From positions 30,449 through 94,448 of the forward strand of contig JAGAQH010000018.1 of the NCBI GenBank assembly GCA_017622815.1: a DNA stretch of 64,000 bases, given 5' to 3'. Made by a program: the position numbers and the translations under genes. The notes under the pieces are model-generated. The model did no database searches. It had not been told where the DNA came from and saw only the letters and a list, made by a program, of their open reading frames with translations. Position 1 is the first letter of the stretch. Each line of letters starts with the position of its first letter. Source of the stretch: Bacteroidaceae bacterium (GTDB lineage Bacteria; Bacteroidota; Bacteroidia; Bacteroidales; Bacteroidaceae). Of this stretch, positions 50,001-58,426 are shown in pieces.

Positions 50001-51938
50001 GTCGATGAAGTCAAACTGTCCGTTGGGGTGGGGCTTGTTGTTGGCATCCAGACGGTCCAGATTCATGGCACGGAGCAGGATGGTTCCCTTCAGGGTGTCC
50101 TCGGGCAGGTAGTTGAGATACACGCCGCTGGAGTCCGACTGGTATTTGATGTCCAGACGGAACTTCTCCTTCTGCAGGGTGTTGGCGCCAAGAGGATAGA
50201 TATTGCGCATCATCAGTCTCCATGTGGGGAGCGACGGACTGGTGGTGCTACCCTTCAGCATCTTCAGCATCAGTGCCTGGTCGGTGCTCGTCAGGTCGCT
50301 GGAGAACTCACCCACCTGATAGGTCTGTGCACCGTAGGTGTATTCGTAGGCCACGGCCAGAATGTCGTCGGGCTGCAGGGTGGTGTTCAGGGTCAGCGTA
50401 CCCAGTTCCGCATTCAGATGGTACTCGCTGGGAGATAGCAGGCGGGCAGACTGCAACTTGTCATAGTCGAAGGAACCCTGCAGGCCGTACTCGCCGTCCA
50501 GGATGTTTCCCACCTGGCTTATGTCGCGCACGCCGGGATTCTCTATCAGCGTGGTGTACTCATTGTTGGCACGGTTGTGTGGCACGGTCCCTCCCGTTCC
50601 CAGCCACGGACCACGGATGTTCTGCGGTTCGCCCAGGTCGGTCAGGGCTATGATGTTGCGGGTGTTGGTGGTTGTGCCGGTCTTGTTGGTTATCCACACC
50701 TCTATGCGCTTGATGGTGACGCTGCTGGCTATGGTGGGCAGGGTGCGCATGTTCTTGTCGTAGGTGTCGCGGAAATGGTGTGCCAGATAGAAGTGGCGGT
50801 TCTCTTCGTAGTCCGTTACCTCTATCTCGTAGGATGTGGTGTTGGAACCTCCGCTGCCCGACACGCTCTTGCTGGCCGACTTCTTCTGACCGAAGACGGT
50901 CTGCAGTTTCAGTTTGCCGAACTGCACGTCGGTGCGCAGACCGAACAGGCTGCTCACACCGGGCACAAGGCTCATGTTGGAAGGCATGGAAATGTTACCA
51001 GCCTCCACCAGTTTTATTATTTCGTCCTCCTTGCCCTCGTACTTCAGTTTCAGGTTCTGCGCATCGTAGTCAAAGGTGGCATCTGAGTTGTAGTTCAGGT
51101 TCATGTTCACCTTGTCGCCCACCTTGGCATTGACGGTCATGTTTATCTTCATGTCGAAGTCCAGACCGAAGGAACTTCTGCGGCTGGCGGCAAGTGTGGG
51201 GTTGTCCGTAGACTTCATGTTGGCGCCTATCTTCAGTTCTGCCGAACCCTGGGTCTTGATGTGCACGCCGCCGGGACCGAATATCTTTTCTGCCGGACCC
51301 AGTGAGAAGCGCATGTCGGTGAAGTCGAACTTGCTGTTGCCCTTCGTCAGGAAGAGTTCCTGATTGCGCTGCCTGTAGTATTTCGCTATGCTCTGGCGCA
51401 GGCTCCAGTCCATGTACTCCTCGGTGGTCATCACCACTGGAGGGGTGAGGTAACTGGTTGCGGTAAGCAGGTCCAGACCCTTGTCGTTGACGGGCAGGAA
51501 ACTGCCCAACTTCACGTTAGTGGCGTTCTTGTCGTCACCAGATGCCGACTTGCTGGAGGTGGTCTGGGACGTGGACTTGCCCTTCTTGTTGTCCTTGGAC
51601 TTGCCGTCACTCTTCACGAGGGTCGTTCCCACCTGGTATGTCCCGTTCTTCTCGTCGTAGGTGACCTCGGTCTTCAGGTTGTCGGGATCCTCGAGGTCGG
51701 CGGAACGGTGCTTTACGTCTTCGGTAGTTTCCGTGGAGGTTCGGCGGACGGAATAGCGTGGTTTCTTTTTCTTTGTGGTATCGTTCTCCTGCTCGTCGGG
51801 GCGTTGTCTGGAGGTAGTCTCCTGTGCGTAGGCGCGCGTAATAAAAAAAGGTAGACATGAAGGCACAAAAATACCGGCGACAGGCAAGACTATACCCATC
51901 ACCAGCATCATCAGTATGATTCTGTTACGTTTCTTCAC
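44022..51938 (-). CDS. sprA: SprA/Sov, type IX secretion system outer-membrane translocon
   Basis: 2638 residues; SprA of Flavobacterium and Sov of Porphyromonas are of similar size (~2400-2500). It forms the giant beta-barrel that carries T9SS cargo across the outer membrane. The N-terminus has a long signal-like hydrophobic segment (cleavage near AYA-Q, residue ~38). SprA_N-type segments follow (FTDMRFSLGPAEKIFGPGGV, then GTLTLNTTLQPDDILAVAYEY). The body is rich in Asn/Tyr beta strands. A charged Lys/Glu/Arg segment near ~1975-2020 interrupts it, and it ends in barrel strands (FGLSMKFALTR). It follows ruvA by 38 bases, a known order in Bacteroidota. Other T9SS genes are not in the window. 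Confidence 0.95.
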   Translation of the reverse strand: MKKRNRIILMMLVMGIVLPVAGIFVPSCLPFFITRAYAQETTSRQRPDEQENDTTKKKKPRYSVRRTSTETTEDVKHRSADLEDPDNLKTEVTYDEKNGTYQVGTTLVKSDGKSKDNKKGKSTSQTTSSKSASGDDKNATNVKLGSFLPVNDKGLDLLTATSYLTPPVVMTTEEYMDWSLRQSIAKYYRQRNQELFLTKGNSKFDFTDMRFSLGPAEKIFGPGGVHIKTQGSAELKIGANMKSTDNPTLAASRRSSFGLDFDMKINMTVNAKVGDKVNMNLNYNSDATFDYDAQNLKLKYEGKEDEIIKLVEAGNISMPSNMSLVPGVSSLFGLRTDVQFGKLKLQTVFGQKKSASKSVSGSGGSNTTSYEIEVTDYEENRHFYLAHHFRDTYDKNMRTLPTIASSVTIKRIEVWITNKTGTTTNTRNIIALTDLGEPQNIRGPWLGTGGTVPHNRANNEYTTLIENPGVRDISQVGNILDGEYGLQGSFDYDKLQSARLLSPSEYHLNAELGTLTLNTTLQPDDILAVAYEYTYGAQTYQVGEFSSDLTSTDQALMLKMLKGSTTSPSLPTWRLMMRNIYPLGANTLQKEKFRLDIKYQSDSSGVYLNYLPEDTLKGTILLRAMNLDRLDANNKPHPNGQFDFIDGYTVYKGRIIFPVAEPFGQHLRQWIEARGGKAMADKYVFQELYDTTKTAAKQMAEKNKFLLTGQYKGSAANEIDLGAYNIAPGSVVVTAGGVTLVENTDYIVDYNNGRVTIINQGIIDAGTPISASVESNDTYGMQRKTFVGFNADYQVNKNLVIGGTFQYLSEQPLTTKVSMGNEALNNILWGMHVSWKHKAQWLTNWLDAIPFVDATQPSNISFDAQVAQLIAGQSGTAQGGASYLDDFEDTKRKTTLIQPTYWQIASAPSPSRNSNLAGRFAESRLTNDVAYGYNRALLAWYCVDPIFTNRSSTLTPSHIKSDLNQLSNHYVRAVYELELYPNKSQTSYNSNSTLNVLNMAFYPQERGPYNLTTEVDARGNLLYPEKRWGGMMRKMDNTDFEAQNVEYIEFWLMDPFFYEKRDGTTKQKLGGDLYINLGEISEDILKDGRKAYESGLPIDGNMNYVEQTAWGYVPKTNSITYAFNNEGGSREKQDLGLNGLNDAQEQTYGAYMDFWNELNGGSLAHLPDTVRQQLLADPANDNYHYFRGSDYDRDKVPVLKRYKRINMPQGNSPDSENSPENYETAWKNTPDIEDINTDYTLGESEKYWQYHLPITPENLRPGGKYVSDTRTSTVTLRNGEIENIDWYLIRIPLHDSNRESIGGISDFSNIRFMRMFMTNFTDEVILRFGTLDLVHGDWRTYENTLYAGNVATSANTDFTITAVNIEENNDRVPVNYVVPPGISRVTDASSGTLMESNEQALALTVKNLGPNDARAVYKNVKYDMRKYRHLQLFAHANQLESTDPDATPLQSGQVSVFLRLGSDYRNNYYEYEIPLELTPIKSSGKYNNNSYDDRVAVWPEANMFDFDLDMLVDLKRLRNKNGISYSQLYTGYDPNKPSNRIAVIGNPSLGEVKTIMIGIRNHADANRSVEVWVNELRLQEFTNEGGWAAQGNLNIQLSDIGSFSATGKMVTAGFGGIEQTVSERSDKDDYQYQFTTSADLGRLLPEKAKVTVPVYYSYSKHIVKPKYNPLDTDMLLSDALDATQTQEEKDSIISLTTTSSVNRNFSITGAKVNIASKKHPMPYDPANFTFSYSSSESEDKGETTVYEYNKSWKASMSYAWSPNWKNWEPFSKWSTKNKWAQIIKEQNIAFAPQSVTFNTDLGRTYYELQERDLENIGNSQALPVTWSSTYLWNRNFSLRWDIFKALHFSFQSATHAEVEQPNVVVNKDLYPDEYEAWKDSVNLSLAGFGRPLDYSQSATMSYKLPINKLPAFDWITADASYNSQYSWKRGAELEDGTSLGHTINTQRSINVNGKLALETLYNKSPFLKEVNRVFSASNAKSEANKKRNEKKREKEKEQREKDKMEEARLKAEEESKRTGENVDSILARTMPKGTQSNAKGTSAQKDRKKRTQGYAREIVLAPDSAMTITHNQKSKRLIVRIQDSKGHDYKVKYKKLDENKIVLMTQAMDTAKVRINVIAKPKLSEEKWYKWAQAGARLAMMVRNVSVSYSNSYNLSMSGFMPEVGDLLGQRMTSAHGFAPGVGFGFGFVSDNYIETAKDRGWLICADSLSTPATSSTTEDLQIKATLEPITDLKIDLNMSRTMNRSKSIQYMYEGSPTTQTGSFNMTIVSLGSAFAGTGNASNGYYSPTFEKFRSMLPIYQQRVEAQYIGGKDPSGRPYLGSAGDPAKGNTTPVNMYGADVMVPAFLAAYTGGGTTRELNIFPSLARMLPNWTLTYKGLSNLPFIRDYFKSVTVTHGYKSVYAVGSYNSYASWMEFMHGTDMGFTTNQATGAFQPSSCYDISTVSINESFAPLIGLNLTFHNNMTLKAEYRTTRVMNLSITSAQLTETGSRDFVLGWGYKINDFRLGSIFGSKRASKKALRSTSKSRALKSRDTESDGRENIKNRSSKSNFAHALSLRFDFSIRNQDAIRRDIQTGLSEATSGNKAVKASFRADYTMSRYVTMTLYYDRQRSAPLLSSSAYPTVTQDFGLSMKFALTR

Positions 51939-51976
51939 GCTATATTAAACGAGACCTGCCCTCTGTTTATTGTGCC

Positions 51977-52585
51977 TCAAAGCATTTTTAACGCCAATTT
52001 GATGACTTTCTCCACAGGGGCATCCGGTTCTTCGGACAATATCTTGTGAACAACCTTGTGCGTGGGGGCAGGACTGAAGCCGAGCATGGTGAGGGCTTGT
52101 GTCGCCTCGTCGGCAACCTCGTTGTTAAGTATTGTCGTGCCCTTTGCAATACTTTGTGAGCCTGCCTGCAATGTATCGTCTGCCAGGGCCATAATCTTGT
52201 CGCCAAGGTCCACTATGATGCGCTGGGCAGCCTTCGGTCCTATGCCCTTCACCTGGGTAAGCATCTTGGCATTGCCACTGGAGATGATGCCGCACAATTC
52301 CTTTGGTGTCAGGGCAGAGAGTATCATGCGTGCCGTGTTGGCGCCTATGCCGCTCACGGTGATGAGGAGCAGGAAGACCTCACGCTCCACCTTGGAGGAA
52401 AAGCCCCACAACTGATATGCGTCTTCGCGTATGGATTCGTATATCCACAACTTCACGTCCTCCTTGCCCTGTATGGAGGCATAGGTGTTCAGGGTGATGT
52501 TCACACCATAGCCCACTCCCATGCAGTCCACGGTGGCCATAGTAGGCTCCAGTTCTGCCAGTTTTCCTCTAAGATACTCTATCAT
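51977..52585 (-). CDS. ruvA: Holliday junction DNA helicase subunit RuvA
   Basis: 202 residues, standard for RuvA. The N-terminal OB domain ([29 protein letters not shown]), a tandem helix-hairpin-helix ([31 protein letters not shown]) and the C-terminal three-helix domain that contacts RuvB ([14 protein letters not shown]) are all visible. It binds Holliday junctions as tetramers and loads RuvB. It lies upstream of sprA. Confidence 0.95.
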   Translation of the reverse strand: MIEYLRGKLAELEPTMATVDCMGVGYGVNITLNTYASIQGKEDVKLWIYESIREDAYQLWGFSSKVEREVFLLLITVSGIGANTARMILSALTPKELCGIISSGNAKMLTQVKGIGPKAAQRIIVDLGDKIMALADDTLQAGSQSIAKGTTILNNEVADEATQALTMLGFSPAPTHKVVHKILSEEPDAPVEKVIKLALKML

Positions 52586-52607
52586 GGATGTCCGTTATTT
52601 TTGCGTG

Positions 52608-52615
52608 CAAAGATA
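52608..52615 (-). promoter_or_regulatory. ruvA-sprA -7 element (candidate)
   Basis: The minus strand has TATCTTTG, matching TAnnTTTG, 22 bases before the ruvA ATG; no good -33 element is seen. The start site would be very close to the ATG. Confidence 0.45.
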
Positions 52616-52634
52616 CAATAATTTGCCCGATTCT

Positions 52635-52666
52635 CTTGCGTCTTTCACTCAAATATACTACTTTTG
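52635..52666 (+). promoter_or_regulatory. etfB-etfA-acd promoter
   Basis: CTTG (52635-52638), a 20-nt spacer and TACTTTTG (52659-52666) lie 35 bases before the etfB ATG. It is back-to-back with the ruvA element. Confidence 0.6.
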
Positions 52667-52701
52667 CACAGATTAACGCGTAAAGTGCAAAACCATATAA
52701 T

Positions 52702-53589
52702 ATGAAACTGAACATTGTTGTGCTTGCCAAGCAAGTACCCGACACACGCAACGTGGGACCCGATGCCATGACTCCGGAAGGCACCGTCAACCGTAGCGCT
52801 CTGCCTGCAATTTTCAATCCCGAGGACCTGAATGCCTTGGAGCAGGCACTGAGACTGAAAGACCAGAATCCAGGTACCACAGTTACAGTCATTACTATGG
52901 GACCCGGCCGTGCGGCAGAGGTAATCCGCGAGGCCATGTACCGCGGAGCCGACGGTGGCTATCTGCTTACCGACCGCGCCTTTGCCGGTGCCGACACACT
53001 GGCCACGAGTTATGCCCTGTCTACTGCCATAAAGCATGTTGCCCCCGATGTGGACCTGATTATCGGTGGCCGTCAGGCCATTGACGGTGATACTGCTCAG
53101 GTGGGTCCGCAGGTTGCAGAGAAGTTGGGACTGAACCAGATAACCTACACCGAGGAGGTCCTGTCCTGTCAGGACGGCGTCATCCGTGTGAAGCGCCACA
53201 TAGACGGTGGTGTGGAAACGGTGGAGAGTGCCCTGCCATGCGTGCTGACCGTAAACGGAAGTGCTGCGCCCTGCCGTCCGCGCAACGTGAAACTGGTAAT
53301 GAAGTACAAGCGTGCCCTGGCTCCCATGGAGTTGCCTCAGGGCAGCGGATACGGAGACCTTCCCTATGCCTCTGAATACGAGAAGAAGGATTACCTGAAG
53401 TTGGGCCAGTTGAACTGCGCCGACATAGATGCCGACCTCAACCAGTGCGGCCTGGCAGGCTCGCCCACTAAGGTGAAGGCCGTGGAGAATATCGTCTTCA
53501 AGGCCAAGGAGAACAAGATACTGACAGGAAGCGACGAGGACATCAATGCCCTTGTGCAGGAACTTCTTGCAAGTCACACCATAGGATAA
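52702..53589 (+). CDS. etfB: Electron transfer flavoprotein beta subunit
   Basis: 295 residues, the longer form used by fermentative bacteria. The AMP/FAD-binding domain begins LNIVVLAKQVPDTR and continues NPEDLNALEQALRLKD, ITMGPGRAAEVIREAMYRGAD, then DLIIGGRQAIDGDTAQVGP. It pairs with EtfA to carry electrons from an acyl-CoA dehydrogenase. The three genes are contiguous (gaps of 20 and 2 bases) behind one promoter. Confidence 0.94.
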   Translation: MKLNIVVLAKQVPDTRNVGPDAMTPEGTVNRSALPAIFNPEDLNALEQALRLKDQNPGTTVTVITMGPGRAAEVIREAMYRGADGGYLLTDRAFAGADTLATSYALSTAIKHVAPDVDLIIGGRQAIDGDTAQVGPQVAEKLGLNQITYTEEVLSCQDGVIRVKRHIDGGVETVESALPCVLTVNGSAAPCRPRNVKLVMKYKRALAPMELPQGSGYGDLPYASEYEKKDYLKLGQLNCADIDADLNQCGLAGSPTKVKAVENIVFKAKENKILTGSDEDINALVQELLASHTIG

Positions 53590-53609
53590 GAGAAGGAGGG
53601 ACAAAGGAT

Positions 53610-54632
53610 ATGAACAACGTATTCGTATATTGCGAGATAGAAGGCACACGTGTTGCCGAAGTGAGCCAGGAACTGCTTACCAAGGGTCGTAAACTGGCAA
53701 ACAGCCTGGGTGTACAACTGGAGGCTGTGGTTGCCGGAAGCGGCATAACAGGCAAGGTGGAGGAGCAGATACTGCCCTATGGAGTGGACCGTCTGCACAT
53801 CTTTGATGCCGAGGGACTTAGTCCCTACACCAGCAAGCCTCATACGGCAGTGCTCGTAAACCTGTTCCGTCAGGAGCAGCCTCAGATTTGCCTGATGGGT
53901 GCCGACGTGGTGGGGCGCGACCTTGGCCCACGTGTGAGCAGTGCTTTGCATAGCGGTCTTACTGCCGACTGCACCGCCCTGGAGATAGGTCCCCACGACG
54001 ACAAGAAACTGGGCAAGCACTACGACAGCCTGCTCTACCAAATCCGCCCTGCCTTTGGCGGTAATATCGTGGCAACCATCGTCAACCCCGAGAACCGTCC
54101 GCAAATGGCAACGGTACGCTCCGGCGTGATGAAGGCAGAGATACTTGACCCGAACTACAAGGGCGAGGTCATCATCCAGGACGTTGCCAAGTTCGTTCCT
54201 GAAACGGAATATGTAACCAAGGTGCTGGACCGCCATGTCGAGGCTGCCAAGAACAACCTGAAGGGTGCTCCCATCATCGTGGCAGGCGGTTATGGCGTCG
54301 GTTCCAAGGAGGGCTTTGACCAACTCTATGAACTGGCCCGCGTACTGCATGCCGAGGTGGGCGCCAGCCGTGCCGCCGTGGATGCAGGTTTCTGCGACCA
54401 CGACCTGCAGATAGGCCAGACAGGCGTTACCGTGCGCCCCAAGGTGTACATAGCATGCGGCATCAGCGGTGCCATACAGCATGTGGCAGGTATGAAGGAG
54501 AGCGGTATCATCATCAGTATCAACTCGGACGAGAACGCCCCCATCAACCAGATTGCCGACTATGTGATTAACGGCACCGTGGAAGAGGTCGTGCCCAAAC
54601 TGATAAAGTACTACAAACAAAACAGCAAGTAA
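53610..54632 (+). CDS. etfA: Electron transfer flavoprotein alpha subunit
   Basis: 340 residues. The N-terminal domain parallels EtfB. The C-terminal FAD domain is recognised by IIVAGGYGVGSKEGFDQL, GASRAAVDAGFCDHDLQIGQTG, YIACGISGAIQHVAGM and ISINSDENAPI. There is no extra ferredoxin domain. Together with EtfB it forms the cytoplasmic heterodimer serving the adjacent dehydrogenase. Whether the complex bifurcates electrons cannot be judged from this alone. Confidence 0.95.
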   Translation: MNNVFVYCEIEGTRVAEVSQELLTKGRKLANSLGVQLEAVVAGSGITGKVEEQILPYGVDRLHIFDAEGLSPYTSKPHTAVLVNLFRQEQPQICLMGADVVGRDLGPRVSSALHSGLTADCTALEIGPHDDKKLGKHYDSLLYQIRPAFGGNIVATIVNPENRPQMATVRSGVMKAEILDPNYKGEVIIQDVAKFVPETEYVTKVLDRHVEAAKNNLKGAPIIVAGGYGVGSKEGFDQLYELARVLHAEVGASRAAVDAGFCDHDLQIGQTGVTVRPKVYIACGISGAIQHVAGMKESGIIISINSDENAPINQIADYVINGTVEEVVPKLIKYYKQNSK

Positions 54633-54634
54633 CA

Positions 54635-56353
54635 ATGGCTAACTATTATAGCGATATAAACGAAATCAAGTTCGAACTTGAGAACAGTCCGCTCATGCAA
54701 CGCATAGTGGAACTGAAGGAACTGAACTATGCCGACAAGGACACGCACGACTATGCCCCGCAGGACTTTGCCGATGCCATGGATTCCTACGACCGTCTGC
54801 TGGACATAGTGGGCGACATCACTGGTAACGTGGTGGCTCCCAATGCCGAGGCTGTGGATGCCGAGGGCGCCCATCACGAGAACGGCCGTGTGCGCTATGC
54901 CTCAAAGACATACGAGAACCTGCAGGCCATGAACCAGGCAGGACTGAACGGTATGACCATGCCCCGCCGCTATGGTGGTCTGAACCTGCCCGTTACTGTC
55001 TATACCGCCGCCAACGAGATGGTGGCAACGGCTGATGCGGGTTTCCAGAACATCTGGTCCCTGCAGGACTGCATAGAGACTCTCTATTGCTTCGGCACGG
55101 AGGAGCAGCGCCAGAAATACATCCCCCGTGTGTGTGCCGGCGAGACCATGTCCATGGACCTTACCGAACCTGATGCCGGTAGCGACCTGCAGAGCGTAAT
55201 GCTCAAGGCCACCTACGACGAGGAGAACGGTTGCTGGCGCCTGAACGGTTCAAAGCGTTTCATCACCAACGGTGACAGCGACATACACCTTGTCTTGGCA
55301 CGAAGCGAGGCTGGCACACGCGACGGCCGCGGCCTGTCCATGTTCATCTACGACAAGCGCGACGGCGGTGTGGACGTACGCCGCATAGAGAACAAGATGG
55401 GCATACACGGTTCTCCAACCTGCGAACTGGTCTACAAGAACGCCAAGTGCGAACTCTGCGGCGACCGCAAACTGGGTCTCATAAAATACGTAATGTCGCT
55501 GATGAACGGTGCGCGTCTGGGCATTGCTGCACAGAGTGTAGGCCTCAGTCAGGCCGCATACAACGAAGCCATTGCATACGCCCGTGACCGCCGTCAGTTC
55601 GGCAAGGCTATCATAGAGTTCCCTGCTGTGGCAGAGATGATTTCCAACATCAAGGCACGCTTGGATGCCGGTCGTGCACTGCTCTACCAGACAGCACGAT
55701 ACGTGGACATCTACAAGAACCTCGAGGATATTGCCCGCGAGCGCAAACTCACTCCCGAAGAGCGCCAGGAACTGAAGCAGTACTCCCGCTTGGCGGATGC
55801 CTTCACTCCCCTTGCCAAGGGTATGAACTCAGAGTATGCCAACCAGAATGCCTATGACAGCATCCAGGTGCATGGCGGCAGCGGTTTCATGCTGGAGTAT
55901 GCTTGCCAGCGCATCTACCGCGATGCACGTATTGCAAGCATCTACGAGGGTACTACACAGTTGCAGACCGTGGCAGCCATACGCTACGTTACCAACGGCA
56001 TGTACGCCACCGTAATCCAGGAAATGGAGCAGCAGGCCATGATGGCAGGTCTGGAGGGGGACAGCACATTGCGTCGTCTGAAGGAAATGGCCAGCAAATT
56101 CAATGCCTGCACCGCCGCCGTCAAGGACTCTGGCGACCAGGACTTCCACGACCTTTGCGCGCGTCACCTTTATGACATGGCAGGCAACATAATCATGTGC
56201 CACCTGCTTATGCAGAACGCCCTGAAGGCTCCCGAACTCTTCGGCCGCAGCCTGCAAGTATATGCCAATATGGCCGACGCCGAAGTGGAGAAGCACTTCA
56301 CCTGGATTCGCAAGATGACTCCCGAAAAGGTTGACTTCTATCGTCAGGCTTGA
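54635..56353 (+). CDS. Acyl-CoA dehydrogenase with C-terminal extension
   Basis: 572 residues; classical acyl-CoA dehydrogenases are ~380, so this has N- and C-terminal additions (C-terminal helical part from ~465). Motifs: MDLTEPDAGSDLQSV (FAD/substrate loop), GSKRFITNGD, ARDRRQFGKAI, and the block RDARIASIYEGTTQLQ with the usual catalytic Glu. It starts 2 bases after etfA, so it is the direct electron partner of EtfAB. The substrate chain length is unknown; in an anaerobe it may run in the reductive direction. Confidence 0.9.
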   Translation: MANYYSDINEIKFELENSPLMQRIVELKELNYADKDTHDYAPQDFADAMDSYDRLLDIVGDITGNVVAPNAEAVDAEGAHHENGRVRYASKTYENLQAMNQAGLNGMTMPRRYGGLNLPVTVYTAANEMVATADAGFQNIWSLQDCIETLYCFGTEEQRQKYIPRVCAGETMSMDLTEPDAGSDLQSVMLKATYDEENGCWRLNGSKRFITNGDSDIHLVLARSEAGTRDGRGLSMFIYDKRDGGVDVRRIENKMGIHGSPTCELVYKNAKCELCGDRKLGLIKYVMSLMNGARLGIAAQSVGLSQAAYNEAIAYARDRRQFGKAIIEFPAVAEMISNIKARLDAGRALLYQTARYVDIYKNLEDIARERKLTPEERQELKQYSRLADAFTPLAKGMNSEYANQNAYDSIQVHGGSGFMLEYACQRIYRDARIASIYEGTTQLQTVAAIRYVTNGMYATVIQEMEQQAMMAGLEGDSTLRRLKEMASKFNACTAAVKDSGDQDFHDLCARHLYDMAGNIIMCHLLMQNALKAPELFGRSLQVYANMADAEVEKHFTWIRKMTPEKVDFYRQA

Positions 56354-56373
56354 GGTCTGAGTATTATAATGGA

Positions 56374-56420
56374 CAGCCCCGAAATACAGTGAAAGTATTT
56401 CGGGGCTGACTTGTTTTCCT
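56374..56420 (+). terminator. etf-acd terminator
   Basis: A perfect 14-bp stem (56374-56387 with 56395-56408) and 7-nt loop, then ACTTGTTTTCCTTT. It lies between convergent genes. Confidence 0.82.
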
Positions 56421-56485
56421 TTGTGGTTTCTTCTGGGTTCGGCATTGAATGGCGGGCATCGTTTGCCCACATTCGTGCGTGTTCC

Positions 56486-58213
56486 CTATCCAAGCAGTTC
56501 CTTGGCTCTGTTCAATGCTTCGTCTATGTTGTCGCAGAAGTTCTTGTTGCCCAACACCTTGTAGAAGTTGGCCTTCTGCAGTTGCTTCTGTACCTTGGGG
56601 GTGATGCCGGAGAGGATGACCTCCGTACCCTTCTCCTGGTTCATCTCCACCAGGGTGGTGAGGTTGTGGATACCTGTGGAGTCGATGAAGGGAACGCGGC
56701 GCATGCGTATGATCTGTACCTTGGGACGGTTGCCGCCTTTCAGCGCAGACTCCAGTTCCTCGAACTTGTTGGCAATGCCGAAGAAGTAGGGGCCGTTGAT
56801 TTCATACACGGCACAGCCTTCAGGAATGCTCAGGCTCTCCTCGGTCTCCTCGTTGGGGTGTATCTCGTTCTCGATGACGGAAATCTCCGTGGTTTCCATG
56901 ACACGCTTGATGAACAGGGCGCATGCTATGACGAGACCTATCTCGATGGCTATGGTCAGGTCGAAGATGACGGTCAGGAAGAAGGTTACGAGCAGTACGG
57001 TAACGTCGCTCTTGGGATTCTTCAGCAGTCCCTTGAAGGTGCGCCAGCCGCTCATGTTGTAACTCACCACCAGCAACACGCCGGCCAGTGTGGCCATGGG
57101 GATGTACTTGGCGTATGGCATCAGTACCAGCAGGATGAGCACCAGCACTATGGCATGTATGATACCGGCAATGGGGGTACGGCCGCCATTGTTGATGTTG
57201 GTCATGGTGCGTGCAATGGCACCTGTGGCAGGTATACCGCCGAAGAGCGGTGTCACCAGATTGGCAACGCCCTGTGCCACCAATTCTGTGTTGGAGTCGT
57301 GGCGGTCGCCTATTACGCCGTCCGCCACGGCGGCACTGAGCAGGCTTTCAATGGCACCGAGTATGGCTATGGTAAAGGCTATGGGCAACAGGTCCTGAAT
57401 GGTGTCGAAGGTAAAGTTGGGAACCACCATGTCAGGCAGTTGGGCCTGTATCTGGAAACGGTCGCCGATGGTGTCGATGCCCTCTATGCCGAACTGGCTC
57501 TTCATAAGCAGTACTGCCAGTGTGCCCAGCAGTATGCCGTACAGGGAACCGGGTATCTTGTTCAGTACAGGTATGCGTCTTACAGCCATGGGGGACAGGA
57601 TGATAATCAGCAGCGAACCAATGGCAACGAGGAAGTTCCATGGGTTGAACGTAGCGATGTTCTTGGCGTAGCATATCCATTTGCCTATGAAGTCGCCGGG
57701 AGTCTTCAGGGGAATGGTGATGGCCTCTCCTGTCTCGCTCACTGCCTGCTGTGTCAGTCCCAACACGTCGCCTATCTGTGTGGTGAAGATGGTTACGGCA
57801 ATACCTGCGGTGAAACCGATGATGATGGGGTAGGGGATGAACTTGATGACAGCCCCCAACTTGAACAACCCCAGTGCAATGAGTATCACGCCTGCCATCA
57901 TGGTGGCTACGAGCAGGCCTTGCAATCCGTATGCCGGGTCGGTGACTATTCCATAGATAATCACGATGAATGCACCCGTGGGGCCACCAATCTGCACCTT
58001 ATTGCCTCCAAGGGCGGAAATGATGAAACCGGCAACGATGGCCGTGATGATGCCCTTTTCGGGGGTAACTCCGCTGGCTATGCCAAAAGCGATTGCCAGG
58101 GGCAGGGCCACTATGCCGACGATGATACCGGCCATAAGGTCCTTCATGAAACTTTCCTTGTTGTAGCCCTTCAGTGAGTCGAGCAGACGTGGCTTCAAGA
58201 CAAAACTCTTCAT
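56486..58213 (-). CDS. SulP-family anion transporter with STAS domain
   Basis: 575 residues. The N-terminal membrane part has about 10-12 helices with the SulP opening KDLMAGIIVGIVALPLAIAFGIASG and later GGIPATGAIARTMTNINNGGRTP. The C-terminal STAS domain (~460-560) includes VYEINGPYFFG and RRVPFIDSTG. SulP proteins move sulfate, bicarbonate or dicarboxylates, and bicarbonate or sulfate uptake is the likely role. A TACCTTTG -7-like element lies upstream at 58300-58307 on the minus strand. Confidence 0.92.
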   Translation of the reverse strand: MKSFVLKPRLLDSLKGYNKESFMKDLMAGIIVGIVALPLAIAFGIASGVTPEKGIITAIVAGFIISALGGNKVQIGGPTGAFIVIIYGIVTDPAYGLQGLLVATMMAGVILIALGLFKLGAVIKFIPYPIIIGFTAGIAVTIFTTQIGDVLGLTQQAVSETGEAITIPLKTPGDFIGKWICYAKNIATFNPWNFLVAIGSLLIIILSPMAVRRIPVLNKIPGSLYGILLGTLAVLLMKSQFGIEGIDTIGDRFQIQAQLPDMVVPNFTFDTIQDLLPIAFTIAILGAIESLLSAAVADGVIGDRHDSNTELVAQGVANLVTPLFGGIPATGAIARTMTNINNGGRTPIAGIIHAIVLVLILLVLMPYAKYIPMATLAGVLLVVSYNMSGWRTFKGLLKNPKSDVTVLLVTFFLTVIFDLTIAIEIGLVIACALFIKRVMETTEISVIENEIHPNEETEESLSIPEGCAVYEINGPYFFGIANKFEELESALKGGNRPKVQIIRMRRVPFIDSTGIHNLTTLVEMNQEKGTEVILSGITPKVQKQLQKANFYKVLGNKNFCDNIDEALNRAKELLG

Positions 58214-58299
58214 AAATGTGTCCTGTTCTGAACCTTGCAGAGGGCCTGTGCCTCTGGCAAGGTAATGATGAAATGGTAATAAATGTTATAATTGTGTTG

Positions 58300-58357
58300 C
58301 AAAGGTACAATTATTTGGTCAAGTAGTATATACATTGGTTTATTTTTGTTAACTTTG
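58300..58357. promoter_or_regulatory. Divergent -7 elements for the SulP and POT genes
   Basis: TACCTTTG on the minus strand (58300-58307) and TAACTTTG on the plus strand (58350-58357) both match TAnnTTTG. Neither has a TTTG at the standard spacing; an alternative plus-strand TATTTTTG (58341-58348) has TTTG 23 nt upstream. Confidence 0.45.
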
Positions 58358-58426
58358 CCACGCTATTATTAACATATATCAATTGACAATATAACAATTA
58401 ATCAATAATCTAAACAAAATCTATCT

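Noticed and set aside
56411-58177. 588-residue open frame on the plus strand opposite SulP
   Set aside because: The composition is odd (Gly/Gln/Tyr/His-rich) with no domain, while the minus strand is an unmistakable SulP-STAS protein.
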